The notes below the pieces were generated by a model. That model worked only from the letters and a program-made list of their open reading frames with translations, made no database searches and was not told the DNA's origin. Shown here piece after piece: positions 14,857 through 23,119 of a stretch of DNA of 34,212 bases. The position numbers and the translations under genes are program-made. Each line of letters opens with the position of its first letter. Positions within the stretch are counted from its first letter, which is position 1. The stretch lies in assembly GCA_019358855.1 (NCBI GenBank), contig JAHHII010000024.1, forward strand, positions 1 to 34,212, in the 5' to 3' direction. This DNA is from Timaviella obliquedivisa GSE-PSE-MK23-08B. GTDB taxonomy: Bacteria; Cyanobacteriota; Cyanobacteriia; Elainellales; Elainellaceae.

Positions 14857-15624
14857 ATGACCTCCACCCAACCCAACCTGATGCCCACCGTTGGCGCACC
14901 CTTCGAGATGCCGCCAACACAAGCAGACCTACCCTACGACGACAACGAGAATATGGAAACTCAGCGCCATAAGCTGCAAATGGAGTTGTTGATCGATGCC
15001 TTGCTGCCCTGGTTAGATGCCCGAACAGATGGCTACGTGGGTGGCAATATGTTTGTTTACTACAGTCTGGCGCAAGTCAAAAACCAGGACTACAAAGGGC
15101 CCGATGTTTTTGTGGCGTTAGATGTACCCAAAGGCGAACGCCTAAGCTGGGTCAGTTGGGAAGAGGGCAAGACCCCCGATATCGTCATTGAACTTCTCTC
15201 AGACAGCACTGCTGCAAAAGACAAGACCGAGAAGAAAAGCATTTATCAAAACCGAATGCACGTTCCTGAATACTACTGGTTCGACCCTTTTAATCCACAA
15301 GATTGGGCAGGGTTTCAACTTCAGGGAGGGCGCTACCAACCTATTGTCCCGAATGCTCAAGGGCAGATGATGAGCCAGGTCTTGAATCTAACTCTCGTGC
15401 AGTGGCAAGGCACTTTTAAGCAAGTTGAAGCGACCTGGTTGCGATGGGGGCAGTTAGATGGCTCTATTTTGCTAACCGCAACAGAGCAAGAACATAAACG
15501 GGCAGAGCAAGCGGAGGCACAGATCCAACAAATTGCCCACAGATTGCTGCAAACTGGAATGCCGATCGCCCAAGTTGCAGAAACCACTGGACTATCGATT
15601 GAGCAGTTGCGGACCTTAATCTAA
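14857..15624 (+). CDS. Uma2 family endonuclease-like protein (DUF820)
   Basis: 255 residues. The Uma2/DUF820 fold (PD-(D/E)xK superfamily) spans about 35-190. Landmarks are GGNMFVYYS, GPDVFVALDVP (Asp83), the PDIVIELLS strand (Glu112), a Lys-rich EKKSIY and the VPEYYWFDP motif. The C-terminal part (about 205-255) is a helical, Glu/Gln-rich segment followed by MPIAQVAETTGLSIEQLRTL, a short helix-turn-helix-like tail common in cyanobacterial PD-(D/E)xK proteins. Uma2 proteins are highly multiplied in cyanobacteria and their biological substrates are largely unknown; a link to mobile DNA is often suspected. It has its own upstream region and no same-strand partner within 130 bp. ATG at 14857 follows GAGGG about 10 bases upstream. 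Confidence 0.88.
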   Translation: MTSTQPNLMPTVGAPFEMPPTQADLPYDDNENMETQRHKLQMELLIDALLPWLDARTDGYVGGNMFVYYSLAQVKNQDYKGPDVFVALDVPKGERLSWVSWEEGKTPDIVIELLSDSTAAKDKTEKKSIYQNRMHVPEYYWFDPFNPQDWAGFQLQGGRYQPIVPNAQGQMMSQVLNLTLVQWQGTFKQVEATWLRWGQLDGSILLTATEQEHKRAEQAEAQIQQIAHRLLQTGMPIAQVAETTGLSIEQLRTLI

Positions 15625-15761
15625 GCGATCGCTTAAAAATCACTCTATGAAAGCCTAGAAACCTTAACATTTTCTAAACTGGAGCGATCGCAGCCGTACT
15701 TTTACAGTAAGGGTGTGCAAATATTAGTTTACTTTGCTGTTGCATCGCCCCCAGGTTTCAA

Positions 15762-18395
15762 ATGTTCAAATTCCTTAAGCAATTTAGTGTACGGCACTCT
15801 CTGAAATTTTTATTTCTGAGTACGCTAGCCCTTTGTATCGGATTCAGTCAGCCAGTCTTCTCGCAGCGATCGCCTGCCCAGTTATCGCCAGCCCGACAAG
15901 TTCAGCAGGGTGTTGATCGATATCATCGCTCAGACTTTCAAGCAGCGATCGCCGCTTGGGAACAAGCGCTAACCCGCTACCAATCCGCCAACGATCTGCC
16001 TAATACAGCAATCGTGCTAGAAAACCTGGCACGCACGCATCAAACTATTGGTCATATCAGCAAAGCGATCACCAAATGGGAGCAAGTTATTTCCACTTAC
16101 CGACAACTGGGAAACCTGCAAAAAGTAGGGCAAAAACTCACTGAACAGGCACAAGCTTACACCCAGCTAGGGCAATATCGCCAAGCGATCACTCTCCTGT
16201 GTGGGAGCGTCGAAGGCGAGGCAACCTGCCAGCCAGAGAGTACTCTGCTGATTGCTCGTACTACCACCGATCCTCTAGGCGAAGTCGCCGCATTAGGCAG
16301 CCTGGGTGAGGCGCATCGATTGACGGGAGAATATGAGGTAGCGATCGCTTATCTTAAATCTGCGGCAGTAATTGCCAATGGACTCGAAAATTCAGCCTAC
16401 CAAACTACAGTGTTTAGCAGTTTGGGAAGCACCTATGCCAACCTTGCCCAAGTGAGCTATCGACGAGCTATCTCAGCACAGCAGACCGGAGATACTGAGG
16501 CAGCAAATCGATTTAAGCAGAAGGGTTTAGCTGATGATCAACGGGCATTAGAGGCTTTTCAACAGAGCGAAAAACTGGCAGTTCAACAAAATGATATCGC
16601 TAAAACATTACAAGTATTGTTGAATACTATTCCATCCGCATATCGCACTGGAAGTAATACAACCGCCATTGCTAAAACACAACAGGCGATCGCCCTAATT
16701 CCTCAAATTCCTGATTCCCAAAACAAAGTTTATCGCCTAATTGATTTAGCCCATCTGTTTACCCCGATTTCAGCTAATCAAATGACCTCATGGCTACAAT
16801 GCTCTGAGTCCACTACAAGACCACAAACCTTATCTCTCTTGCAACAGGCTTTAACTGTGGCACAGCACATTAGCGATCGCCGCTCTCTCTCCTTTGCATT
16901 AGGTGAACTGGGACATTTTTACGAATGCAGCCAAGATTTACGAAAAGCCACTCTGTTAACGCAACAAGCTAGAGAAGCAGCCGAGCAAGAACCTGATAGT
17001 CGCTATCTATGGGAATGGCAAGCTGGAAGAGTCCTAAAGTCTGAAAAGCAGGCTGAATCAGCTATTTCAGCCTACGAAAATTCAATTGCAACCCTTAAAT
17101 CGATTCGTCAAGGCATTGTTTCTGCCAAGCGCGATATTCAGTTTGATTTTCGAGACACAATTGAGCCAATTTATCGAGAACTGATCGAACTGCGGTTAGA
17201 TCAAGAGCAACCTTCTACCCTGATCTCCGCAACGGGAAGCGATCGCAATAACTTAGATGCAGCCACAACTCAACTAGATTCTTTGAAATTGGTCGAGCTA
17301 CAAAATTACTTTGGGGATGATTGCGTCTTAATTGCAGTCAATGAATCAGTTGAAACAATTGATACTCATGCCGCTATTTTCAGTTCAATTATCCTGAATA
17401 ATCGCACTGCTATCTTAGTTAAATTTCCAGACGGCACACAACAGTACGAATGGGTAAAAGATGCCCAAGGTCAGGTAATAAACAGAGAGATCTTGACTCA
17501 AACTCTAAATGAATACCGCAGAGGAGTAGAGAATCGATTTGATGCCGCAGTTGGGTACGACACTCAACAAGCTCAAGATATTTACGACTGGATCATTCGT
17601 CCCTTTGTGAAAAAGCTAGAAGAAACCCAACCCCAAACATTAGTATTTGTGCAAGATGGAATTCTACGAAGCGTACCGATGGCGGCACTCCACAATGGCA
17701 GTCAGTTTTTAATTGAACGCTATGCGATCGCCACCACTGCTAGCCTTACCCTCACCAATCCTCGACCGTTCCAGCGCCAAGGATTGCGAGCATTGGCACT
17801 CGGTTTAACTCAATCGGCTGAAGTTGGCGGACAAAAGTTTGGCGCACTAACAAACGTTGAAGCCGAAACCCAAAATATTGAACGCATTTTACCGGGAAGT
17901 AGACGTTTACTGGATTTAGAATTTACCAGTAAGACTCTAGAAAAAGAACTTGATCGCAGTAACTACCCGATCATCCACATTGCCACTCACGGTCAATTTG
18001 GTAATGAACCCAATGATACATTTCTAGTAACGGGCGACAAGAAAAAATTAACGATCAATATTCTGGACGATATTCTGCGTAGCGTTAACGTCGAGAGTCC
18101 GATTGAACTCCTCTCCTTGACTGCCTGTACCACGGCTGTAGGAGATGATCGCGCTGCCCTTGGGTTAGCGGGTGTTGCGGCACAAGCGGGCGCAAAAAGC
18201 GTTCTGGCATCGCTCTGGCTAATTGAAGACAACACTACTGCCAAACTGGTAGACAGCTTCTACTCAAGCTTGCGAGAAGAAGCATCACAGTTATCGAAAG
18301 CAGAAGCATTACAGAGAGCTCAACTCTCGATTCTCAAAGAACGTCCTCATCCGGCATATTGGGCAGCATTTACTCTCATTGGCAATTGGCAATAG
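15762..18395 (+). CDS. Exported TPR-CHAT domain protein (caspase-like protease family)
   Basis: 877 residues. The signal peptide is MFKFLKQF..., hydrophobic core FLFLSTLALCIGF, with cleavage near VFS-QR. Multiple TPR-like helical repeats run from about 30 to 440 (for example YHRSDFQAAIAAWEQAL, YRQLGNLQKVGQKLTEQA, YEVAIAYLKSAA). The C-terminal CHAT domain (about 560-877) has the caspase-type dyad: His743 in HIATHG and Cys789 in TACTTA, then AALGLAGVAAQAGAKSVLASLW and the terminal PAYWAAFTLIGNW typical of the family. CHAT proteins are Cys peptidases of the separase/caspase clan, and some act in programmed death or cleave partner proteins. The signal peptide places this one outside the cytoplasm. 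It converges with the DUF928 gene, 5 bp between stops. A substrate among the exoproteins is possible but not shown. Confidence 0.92.
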   Translation: MFKFLKQFSVRHSLKFLFLSTLALCIGFSQPVFSQRSPAQLSPARQVQQGVDRYHRSDFQAAIAAWEQALTRYQSANDLPNTAIVLENLARTHQTIGHISKAITKWEQVISTYRQLGNLQKVGQKLTEQAQAYTQLGQYRQAITLLCGSVEGEATCQPESTLLIARTTTDPLGEVAALGSLGEAHRLTGEYEVAIAYLKSAAVIANGLENSAYQTTVFSSLGSTYANLAQVSYRRAISAQQTGDTEAANRFKQKGLADDQRALEAFQQSEKLAVQQNDIAKTLQVLLNTIPSAYRTGSNTTAIAKTQQAIALIPQIPDSQNKVYRLIDLAHLFTPISANQMTSWLQCSESTTRPQTLSLLQQALTVAQHISDRRSLSFALGELGHFYECSQDLRKATLLTQQAREAAEQEPDSRYLWEWQAGRVLKSEKQAESAISAYENSIATLKSIRQGIVSAKRDIQFDFRDTIEPIYRELIELRLDQEQPSTLISATGSDRNNLDAATTQLDSLKLVELQNYFGDDCVLIAVNESVETIDTHAAIFSSIILNNRTAILVKFPDGTQQYEWVKDAQGQVINREILTQTLNEYRRGVENRFDAAVGYDTQQAQDIYDWIIRPFVKKLEETQPQTLVFVQDGILRSVPMAALHNGSQFLIERYAIATTASLTLTNPRPFQRQGLRALALGLTQSAEVGGQKFGALTNVEAETQNIERILPGSRRLLDLEFTSKTLEKELDRSNYPIIHIATHGQFGNEPNDTFLVTGDKKKLTINILDDILRSVNVESPIELLSLTACTTAVGDDRAALGLAGVAAQAGAKSVLASLWLIEDNTTAKLVDSFYSSLREEASQLSKAEALQRAQLSILKERPHPAYWAAFTLIGNWQ

Positions 18396-18400
18396 AGAAC

Positions 18401-19087
18401 TTAATCTTTTTGCTCTAAGAGCGATCGCCGCATTTCGATCGCCTCTGGATCAGACAATAACGCCACTTGAGCAAATGCGTCATACCATAATCCTGCTTCA
18501 GCATAAAGTTTTGCCTGCTGTAAGGGATCAGGATTATTGCTCAACTGAGTTTCTAGTTGAGGGGAGAGCGCCACAACATCAAGTCCCGCTTCATCAAACG
18601 GATTTGCAGAAGGGCGATTAACATTGCAGATAATCGCAACTTGCCAATAATATTGCTTTCCCATTTCTAATCCCGGCTCATTTTCTGGCATTGTCCAGGT
18701 CATCATCCCCGGCGTACCCTGGAGTTCAACCTGTTTGACCAATTCAAGCCGATTATTCTCACCATATTGAAACAACCGAAATTTAATTGGGTAGGATTCG
18801 ACATTAGGGGTAATCCAAGCAAATGTAGGGTGGGTTGAGATAGTTTGCCCCATGTATTGTTTTGGAGCAAGCAAGCGAATGGACTGTTCTCCACCATTAC
18901 AACCACCTCTTGTACCACCAAAAATAGTTTGAGTGATGGGCTGTTTGGCATCGCGGGGTGGTCTGTATTGTGCCCAGGCTGGCGCAGACATTCCACAAAA
19001 AATGATGAGGCAAGCAAGACTCAACAGCTTATTGCTCAAGAGATTTGTGATCCGGGGACAGCGAGCTAAACAGAGAATGAAGTTCAT
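18401..19087 (-). CDS. DUF928 domain exported protein
   Basis: 228 residues from ATG 19087. The signal peptide (LLSLACLIIFCGM, cleavage near AWA-QY) is followed by the DUF928 hallmark TIFGGTRGGC with a Cys, then beta strands (TFAWITPNVESYPIKFRLF, QYYWQVAIIC with a second Cys), and a helical C-terminus (LQQAKLYAEAGLWYDAFAQV) with a TPR-like flavour. The two Cys could pair in the periplasm. DUF928 proteins commonly sit beside CHAT-TPR, CHASE2 and TPS genes in cyanobacteria (family knowledge), but their activity is unknown. ATG 19087 is preferred because GAGAG lies about 8 bases upstream; a longer frame reaches TTG at 19129. A dyad operator candidate lies 99 bp upstream. Confidence 0.88.
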   Translation of the reverse strand: MNFILCLARCPRITNLLSNKLLSLACLIIFCGMSAPAWAQYRPPRDAKQPITQTIFGGTRGGCNGGEQSIRLLAPKQYMGQTISTHPTFAWITPNVESYPIKFRLFQYGENNRLELVKQVELQGTPGMMTWTMPENEPGLEMGKQYYWQVAIICNVNRPSANPFDEAGLDVVALSPQLETQLSNNPDPLQQAKLYAEAGLWYDAFAQVALLSDPEAIEMRRSLLEQKD

Positions 19088-19185
19088 AAAATTGGCTCTC
19101 AATGACGTATTCCTAAAATACACTCTCAAGCTAAGGTATATACTGATGATTTATGTTAGAAGGCTGATCAAAACAAGAAAGCTTC

Positions 19186-19203
19186 ATTACTGAAAACTGC
19201 AAT
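19186..19203. promoter_or_regulatory. Dyad operator candidate, copy 4
   Basis: ATTACTG-AAAA-CTGCAAT: right half-site perfect, left half-site with two changes. It sits between the stop of the CHASE2 kinase (19206) and the DUF928 start, about 100 bp upstream of the latter, both on the minus strand. Confidence 0.55.
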
Positions 19204-19205
19204 AT

Positions 19206-21143
19206 CTACAATCGCCAACGATGCTGTCTTTGAGCAGACCAACGTAGCTCACAGATCATCCCCTTTGGCAAACTAGGCAATTCACAATGCTCTGTCGTGT
19301 CAAGTGGTACGGACAACCGTCGAAATTTGCCTCCTAACTGTTTTGCTAAAATCTTTGCTTGTTGCGTTCCTTGACCTTCTATCCCGCTATCATCACTCCA
19401 TCCATCATCAATGACTCGGATCACGTTCTGTCCCTGCTCTTGGCAACAAAAAACCTTAAGCCGTTTTGTCCCTTTTGCGTGTTTACCTACATTACAAAGC
19501 GATTCTTCTAAAAAGCAACATAATCCTTTTCGATGCTCCAGAGTAAGCCCTTGTTCGTTTATTTCACTAAACGCAGGAATGAAAAGCTGAATCGATTTGA
19601 AATGGGGGAAATCTCGTTTCAACGTGTTATCACAGATTTCGCAGAGTATTTCATGAATTGGAGTTTGCAGGTCAATCTCTCGTCCACCATTTAAGTAAAG
19701 GGAGCTACTCTCTGATAACGCCTCGCGTCGCATGAATTCATTGATGGTACGTAATTCTTGGTCAAGGCGCTGTAAATCGACGTGGTGTGGGCTATCCTGG
19801 CTAGTTTCCCTCAAGATCCCTGCCAGCACTTGCAGAGGGCCATTATGAATCGCATTAAAAGTCTGGTCAATAATAGACTGGCGCGCCTGAACCCTGGCTT
19901 TCAGGTCTTGTTGATAGCGATAGAATAGCGAAGCAGTCAAACCCGCTCCATTAAGCACCAATGCAAACAGCGCTGGAACAACTGGAATCCACCAACCTGC
20001 TAATAGTAGTAAATAGCCACTACTTACCAGCAATACACTCAGAATTCCTAGACCGACCAATAACTTGAAAGGGGATAAAATAATTCGCCCTAAGCTCATG
20101 CCCAGAATGCCCCACGAAATAATCCAGATATATTCCCAACCGTCTGGCAGGACGTTTAATAGCGATCGCCCGTCCAACACGCTACTGATAATTTGGCTGA
20201 CCGCATGGGCATGAATTTCGACCCCATAAACTTCTACTCCACCCACTAGCTCAGAATGACTACTATCAATCGCCGTAGTCTTCACTACATCCTTAACACT
20301 AGGAGCCGTCATTCCCACTAGAATAATGCGATCGCGGATCAACGCCGCTGGCACTTTTCCAGCCATCACATCCCCCAAAGACACCACTTGAAATGCTTTT
20401 CGACCGCTCCGAAAATTGAACAAAATTTGATTACCGCCATCATCAGCCCCAACATATCCTCCGGAGCTCTCTCGGAAGCGGGTTAGCTCTGTTGAACCAA
20501 ACTGCATGGCGATCGGATCACTGGGGCTACTGGTTAAATCGAGACCTTTATCTTTTAAATAGAGTTGCGTAAGTTGTAGCGACAGAGCAAACTTATCGTT
20601 CTGCTGGTTATCCCTTCTCCACAGTAATAGCCGTCTGACGCTGCCATCTCTATCAGGGATTAAATCTCCAAAACCAACCTGCTCAGGTGGTAATGTCACT
20701 GGAGCCGAAACGGAAGAACCAAACTGATCGAAGCCAGTTTTCTCGATCGCTACAATATTTTTGTATTGCTTAAGTAGATTAAGAAACTCAGCATAGCCAG
20801 GTTCTTCGGGGCGATTACGGACGATATCTAAACCTATAGCATTCGGTTGATACGATGAAATTTTTTGAAGGAGCTGAGTCAACCTTTGATTAGGAATGGG
20901 GTAGCCAAGATTCGTAATATCTTGTTCATTAATTCCAACAACTAAGATGCGATCGTCGGTGAGTTCTGCGGGGCGCGATCGCATTCCATAATCTAACGCA
21001 GCCCATTCAAGCCATTGAAATACTCCTGTCATTCGAGCCAAAATAACTAGCCCAATCACTAGTAATCCTGGCAAGGCACTTCCTCGCCAAACTTCCCACT
21101 CTTTCCGAATTCCTTGCTGAATTCTACGCCGTACCTGCTGCAT
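19206..21143 (-). CDS. CHASE2-domain membrane histidine kinase
   Basis: About 645 residues. TM helix at about 25-44; extracytoplasmic CHASE2 domain at about 45-330 (DYGMRSRPA, ILVVGINEQDI, IGLDIVRNRPEE, DGSVRRLLLW, RIILVGMTAPSVKD); three more TM helices at about 335-410; then a NarX-like transmitter. The phospho-acceptor is His433 in NAIHNGPLQVLAG. The N-box resembles LEESLCNVGKHAKG, and the G-box is VIDDGWSDDSGIEGQGT. CHASE2 senses an unknown extracellular signal. It is the last gene of a three-gene operon, 12-15 bp after the response regulator. ATG 21143 is taken as the start; GTG 21146 is adjacent. His-Asn rather than His-Asp in the H-box is a feature of this cyanobacterial group. The kinase probably phosphorylates the upstream regulator. 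Confidence 0.92.
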   Translation of the reverse strand: MQQVRRRIQQGIRKEWEVWRGSALPGLLVIGLVILARMTGVFQWLEWAALDYGMRSRPAELTDDRILVVGINEQDITNLGYPIPNQRLTQLLQKISSYQPNAIGLDIVRNRPEEPGYAEFLNLLKQYKNIVAIEKTGFDQFGSSVSAPVTLPPEQVGFGDLIPDRDGSVRRLLLWRRDNQQNDKFALSLQLTQLYLKDKGLDLTSSPSDPIAMQFGSTELTRFRESSGGYVGADDGGNQILFNFRSGRKAFQVVSLGDVMAGKVPAALIRDRIILVGMTAPSVKDVVKTTAIDSSHSELVGGVEVYGVEIHAHAVSQIISSVLDGRSLLNVLPDGWEYIWIISWGILGMSLGRIILSPFKLLVGLGILSVLLVSSGYLLLLAGWWIPVVPALFALVLNGAGLTASLFYRYQQDLKARVQARQSIIDQTFNAIHNGPLQVLAGILRETSQDSPHHVDLQRLDQELRTINEFMRREALSESSSLYLNGGREIDLQTPIHEILCEICDNTLKRDFPHFKSIQLFIPAFSEINEQGLTLEHRKGLCCFLEESLCNVGKHAKGTKRLKVFCCQEQGQNVIRVIDDGWSDDSGIEGQGTQQAKILAKQLGGKFRRLSVPLDTTEHCELPSLPKGMICELRWSAQRQHRWRL

Positions 21144-21158
21144 CACTGTTCTGTTCCA

Positions 21159-21836
21159 CTAATCAACTAAACCCAGTTCTCGTGCCCTTAACTCAGTTTG
21201 AATCCGAATATTCTTACTGGGTTCAGGATAAACGCTTAGTGCATCCTGTAATTGTGTCCAGTAATGGCGGACAGTCCGCTCAGAGACGTGGAGTTGTTCG
21301 GCGATCGCCTTATCTTGCAACCCTTCACAAAATGCTAGGCGCAAAACCTCAAGCCACTCAGATTTCAGTTCTAATCGAGTCCTCATGTCCTGCGGCGTAT
21401 AGATTACTCCCTGCATTGCCCAATCCACTTTAATCAGCATTTCCTTGAGCGGAAGACTTTTATCGGCGATCGTAAAACCACCCTTATGAGTATGAATCGC
21501 AGGCTTTAGCCTTACTAAAGCTTGAGAATGAGCACTCTGAACAGCAATGTTTAAGTTGGGATATTGCTGCATCAAAGTCCTCAGAAGCTGAATACCATTC
21601 TCAATCCGCGATGGATTTCCAGAAGTTTCTGGAATAGACAGATCGACCACAACAATATCGGGTTGGGTTTGGGTAATGAGTTGCTGTACTCCTTCTACTG
21701 TCTGTGCGGTCAAGATTTCCGCCTCTGGGTATTGTTGTTTTAACGCACTCACAGTTCCATTGAGCACTGCTTCGTGGTCATCTACAACGATTATTTTTTG
21801 AGATTTTGCCATAGTCAAATTCTGCTGCATATTCAT
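21159..21836 (-). CDS. NarL/FixJ-type response regulator
   Basis: 225 residues from ATG 21836. Receiver domain at about 13-135 with acidic pair Asp19-Asp20 (VVDDHEA), phospho-accepting Asp65 (VVVDLSIPE) and Lys126 (IADKSLP). A LuxR-type helix-turn-helix follows at about 165-205 (LRLAFCEGLQDKAIAEQLHVSERTVRHYW). Phosphorylation by the CHASE2 kinase would control DNA binding. The preceding gene's TGA overlaps the earliest possible start (TTG 21842), and ATGs follow at 21836, 21830 and 21812, so translation is coupled and the exact start is uncertain. It is a natural candidate to bind the 18-bp dyads found in five intergenic regions here (inference, untested). Confidence 0.92.
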   Translation of the reverse strand: MNMQQNLTMAKSQKIIVVDDHEAVLNGTVSALKQQYPEAEILTAQTVEGVQQLITQTQPDIVVVDLSIPETSGNPSRIENGIQLLRTLMQQYPNLNIAVQSAHSQALVRLKPAIHTHKGGFTIADKSLPLKEMLIKVDWAMQGVIYTPQDMRTRLELKSEWLEVLRLAFCEGLQDKAIAEQLHVSERTVRHYWTQLQDALSVYPEPSKNIRIQTELRARELGLVD

Positions 21837-21838
21837 TC

Positions 21839-22570
21839 TCAAAGTTTACCACTTACGTCAAATCGCCAACGGAAGCACCAGACTAGATCACTTCCGTCCT
21901 TCTGAAAAAAACAACGTCCAGATGTTAACCATCGAAAAGATTGATAAACATAAGTTAACTCCCGTACTTTTAAAATAGAAAACAGCTTCAAAGTATCCGT
22001 ATCATGGACTCGAACGACTAAATTTGCCCAATGGTAATCAGCCTGTAAGTTGACCAATAAGCAAGGATTTGCCAAAGAGGTTGAAAGTACAATTTTTAAT
22101 AATTCGTCTAAAGTCGTCAGAACCGTATAGCTTCGCTCAAAAGAATTGAGATTCCACTCTGTAGGTAGTTCAGTTTCGATTTGAAGTATGGGTAGAGATA
22201 GCTGCCATTCATTCAATAAAGACTGAATGGCTAAAGGTAAGGACTCCTCAATATAGGCGGGACAAAGTTGATGGTTCAGGGTATCTAAAGACTTCTGAAG
22301 TCGTTCAAATCGATCCAAGCAATCCTGAAGATCATTTGGAGCGGAATCATTGTTGAGGAAAGATGACTCAAAATATCGACGAATGACGAACATCTCTTGA
22401 AATATGTCATTGCGGATTCTTTCTGATTCATACCAAAGTTGGAGAGATTGCTGTTGAAACCACCACTGTAGTGCCCTTTTCTTGCGGTGCATCCCAACAA
22501 AATGCCAAAGTACTGGCGCAATAATCGCGCCGCTTATGATTAGCACATTACCTACACTCCACATTGTCAC
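21839..22570 (-). CDS. Membrane-anchored sensor-kinase-like protein lacking the phospho-His (pseudokinase)
   Basis: 243 residues. One N-terminal TM helix (about 4-27), then a helical dimerisation segment ERIRNDIFQEMFVIRRYFES (about 50-69) that lines up with the H-box of NarX-type kinases but has no His. Next is CPAYIEESLPLAIQSLLNEWQ, a stretch shared with the NarX-like transmitters of CHASE2 loci. The ATPase part is degenerate: LDELLKIVLSTSLANP stands where the N-box would be, and no Gly-rich G-box is seen. It is probably a signalling partner that senses or modulates rather than a kinase. It is the first gene of the operon with the regulator (stop/start overlap) and CHASE2 kinase. Start is GTG 22570 or ATG 22564; neither has a clear Shine-Dalgarno. 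Confidence 0.7.
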   Translation of the reverse strand: MTMWSVGNVLIISGAIIAPVLWHFVGMHRKKRALQWWFQQQSLQLWYESERIRNDIFQEMFVIRRYFESSFLNNDSAPNDLQDCLDRFERLQKSLDTLNHQLCPAYIEESLPLAIQSLLNEWQLSLPILQIETELPTEWNLNSFERSYTVLTTLDELLKIVLSTSLANPCLLVNLQADYHWANLVVRVHDTDTLKLFSILKVRELTYVYQSFRWLTSGRCFFQKDGSDLVWCFRWRFDVSGKL

Positions 22571-22850
22571 AAGTATTCTAAAGAGCCTTCTCTCAGCCTA
22601 TTTCCGCTATTGACCATCCATACAGATGAAATAGCAGAACGCTATCGATTAATACTTTTACATCGTAGAAGACTCTCCCATCTGGTGCTTTCCCCTTTTT
22701 CCCAATTCGCTAACCAAAAACAGCAGACCTCCTGCAAGATGTGGCAGATATATTTACAGAAATCTCTCTTGACATTCAGGCTTTTTGATGATTTCCGCTA
22801 GGCTCAACCTTATCCAATTGAGAGTTGACAGGTGAATCAATTCATCGTTC

Positions 22851-22875
22851 CATTACTTTTAGAATAGGGGAAATG
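22851..22875. promoter_or_regulatory. AGAATAG element, copy 3
   Basis: Core TTAGAATAG at 22859-22867, with weak flanking arms CATT (22851-22854) and AATG (22872-22875). TTTGGAA lies 60 bp and the dyad 101 bp from the core, repeating the spacing of the TerB upstream region (60 and 102 bp). GTTCCAT before it matches the 13698 copy. Confidence 0.45.
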
Positions 22876-22953
22876 CTAAGTAAACTCATGTATCCTTTGT
22901 GCCAAGCTGATGACCTAATTTGGAAAAGACGATCGCTCCCTCATACAACCTCC

Positions 22954-22971
22954 CTTGCCGAAATCTGCAAT
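22954..22971. promoter_or_regulatory. Dyad operator candidate, copy 5
   Basis: CTTGCCG-AAAT-CTGCAAT: right half-site perfect, left half-site with two changes, spacer AAAT. It lies 149 bp before the Pro-rich protein start and about 390 bp before the sensor operon. Confidence 0.5.
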
Positions 22972-23119
22972 AACAGAATCATATTTGTTCCTAAACAGTG
23001 TATTAATTGGTAATGAACACTGCTGAGATAGGCAACTGGAGCGGCGTAAAACGGTAGTGAAGTTGATGAGTGTCCTCTGTATTGTTGTAATTACAGCAGT
23101 CATTAAGAGGTCACACACC

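Larger units (their letters stand above)
22571..23119. other. Divergent intergenic region with shared regulatory elements
   Basis: A 549-bp gap between the signalling operon (minus) and the secreted Pro-rich protein (plus). I see no convincing gene; short frames on both strands have no start signals or motifs. It carries the third AGAATAG element and the fifth dyad operator, plus a TTGACA at 22825-22830 that is badly spaced from any -10-like box I can find. Confidence 0.5.

Noticed and set aside
22825-22865. Sigma-70-type promoter TTGACA...TAGAAT before the Pro-rich protein gene
   Set aside because: The spacing is 29 bp, too long for a -35/-10 pair.
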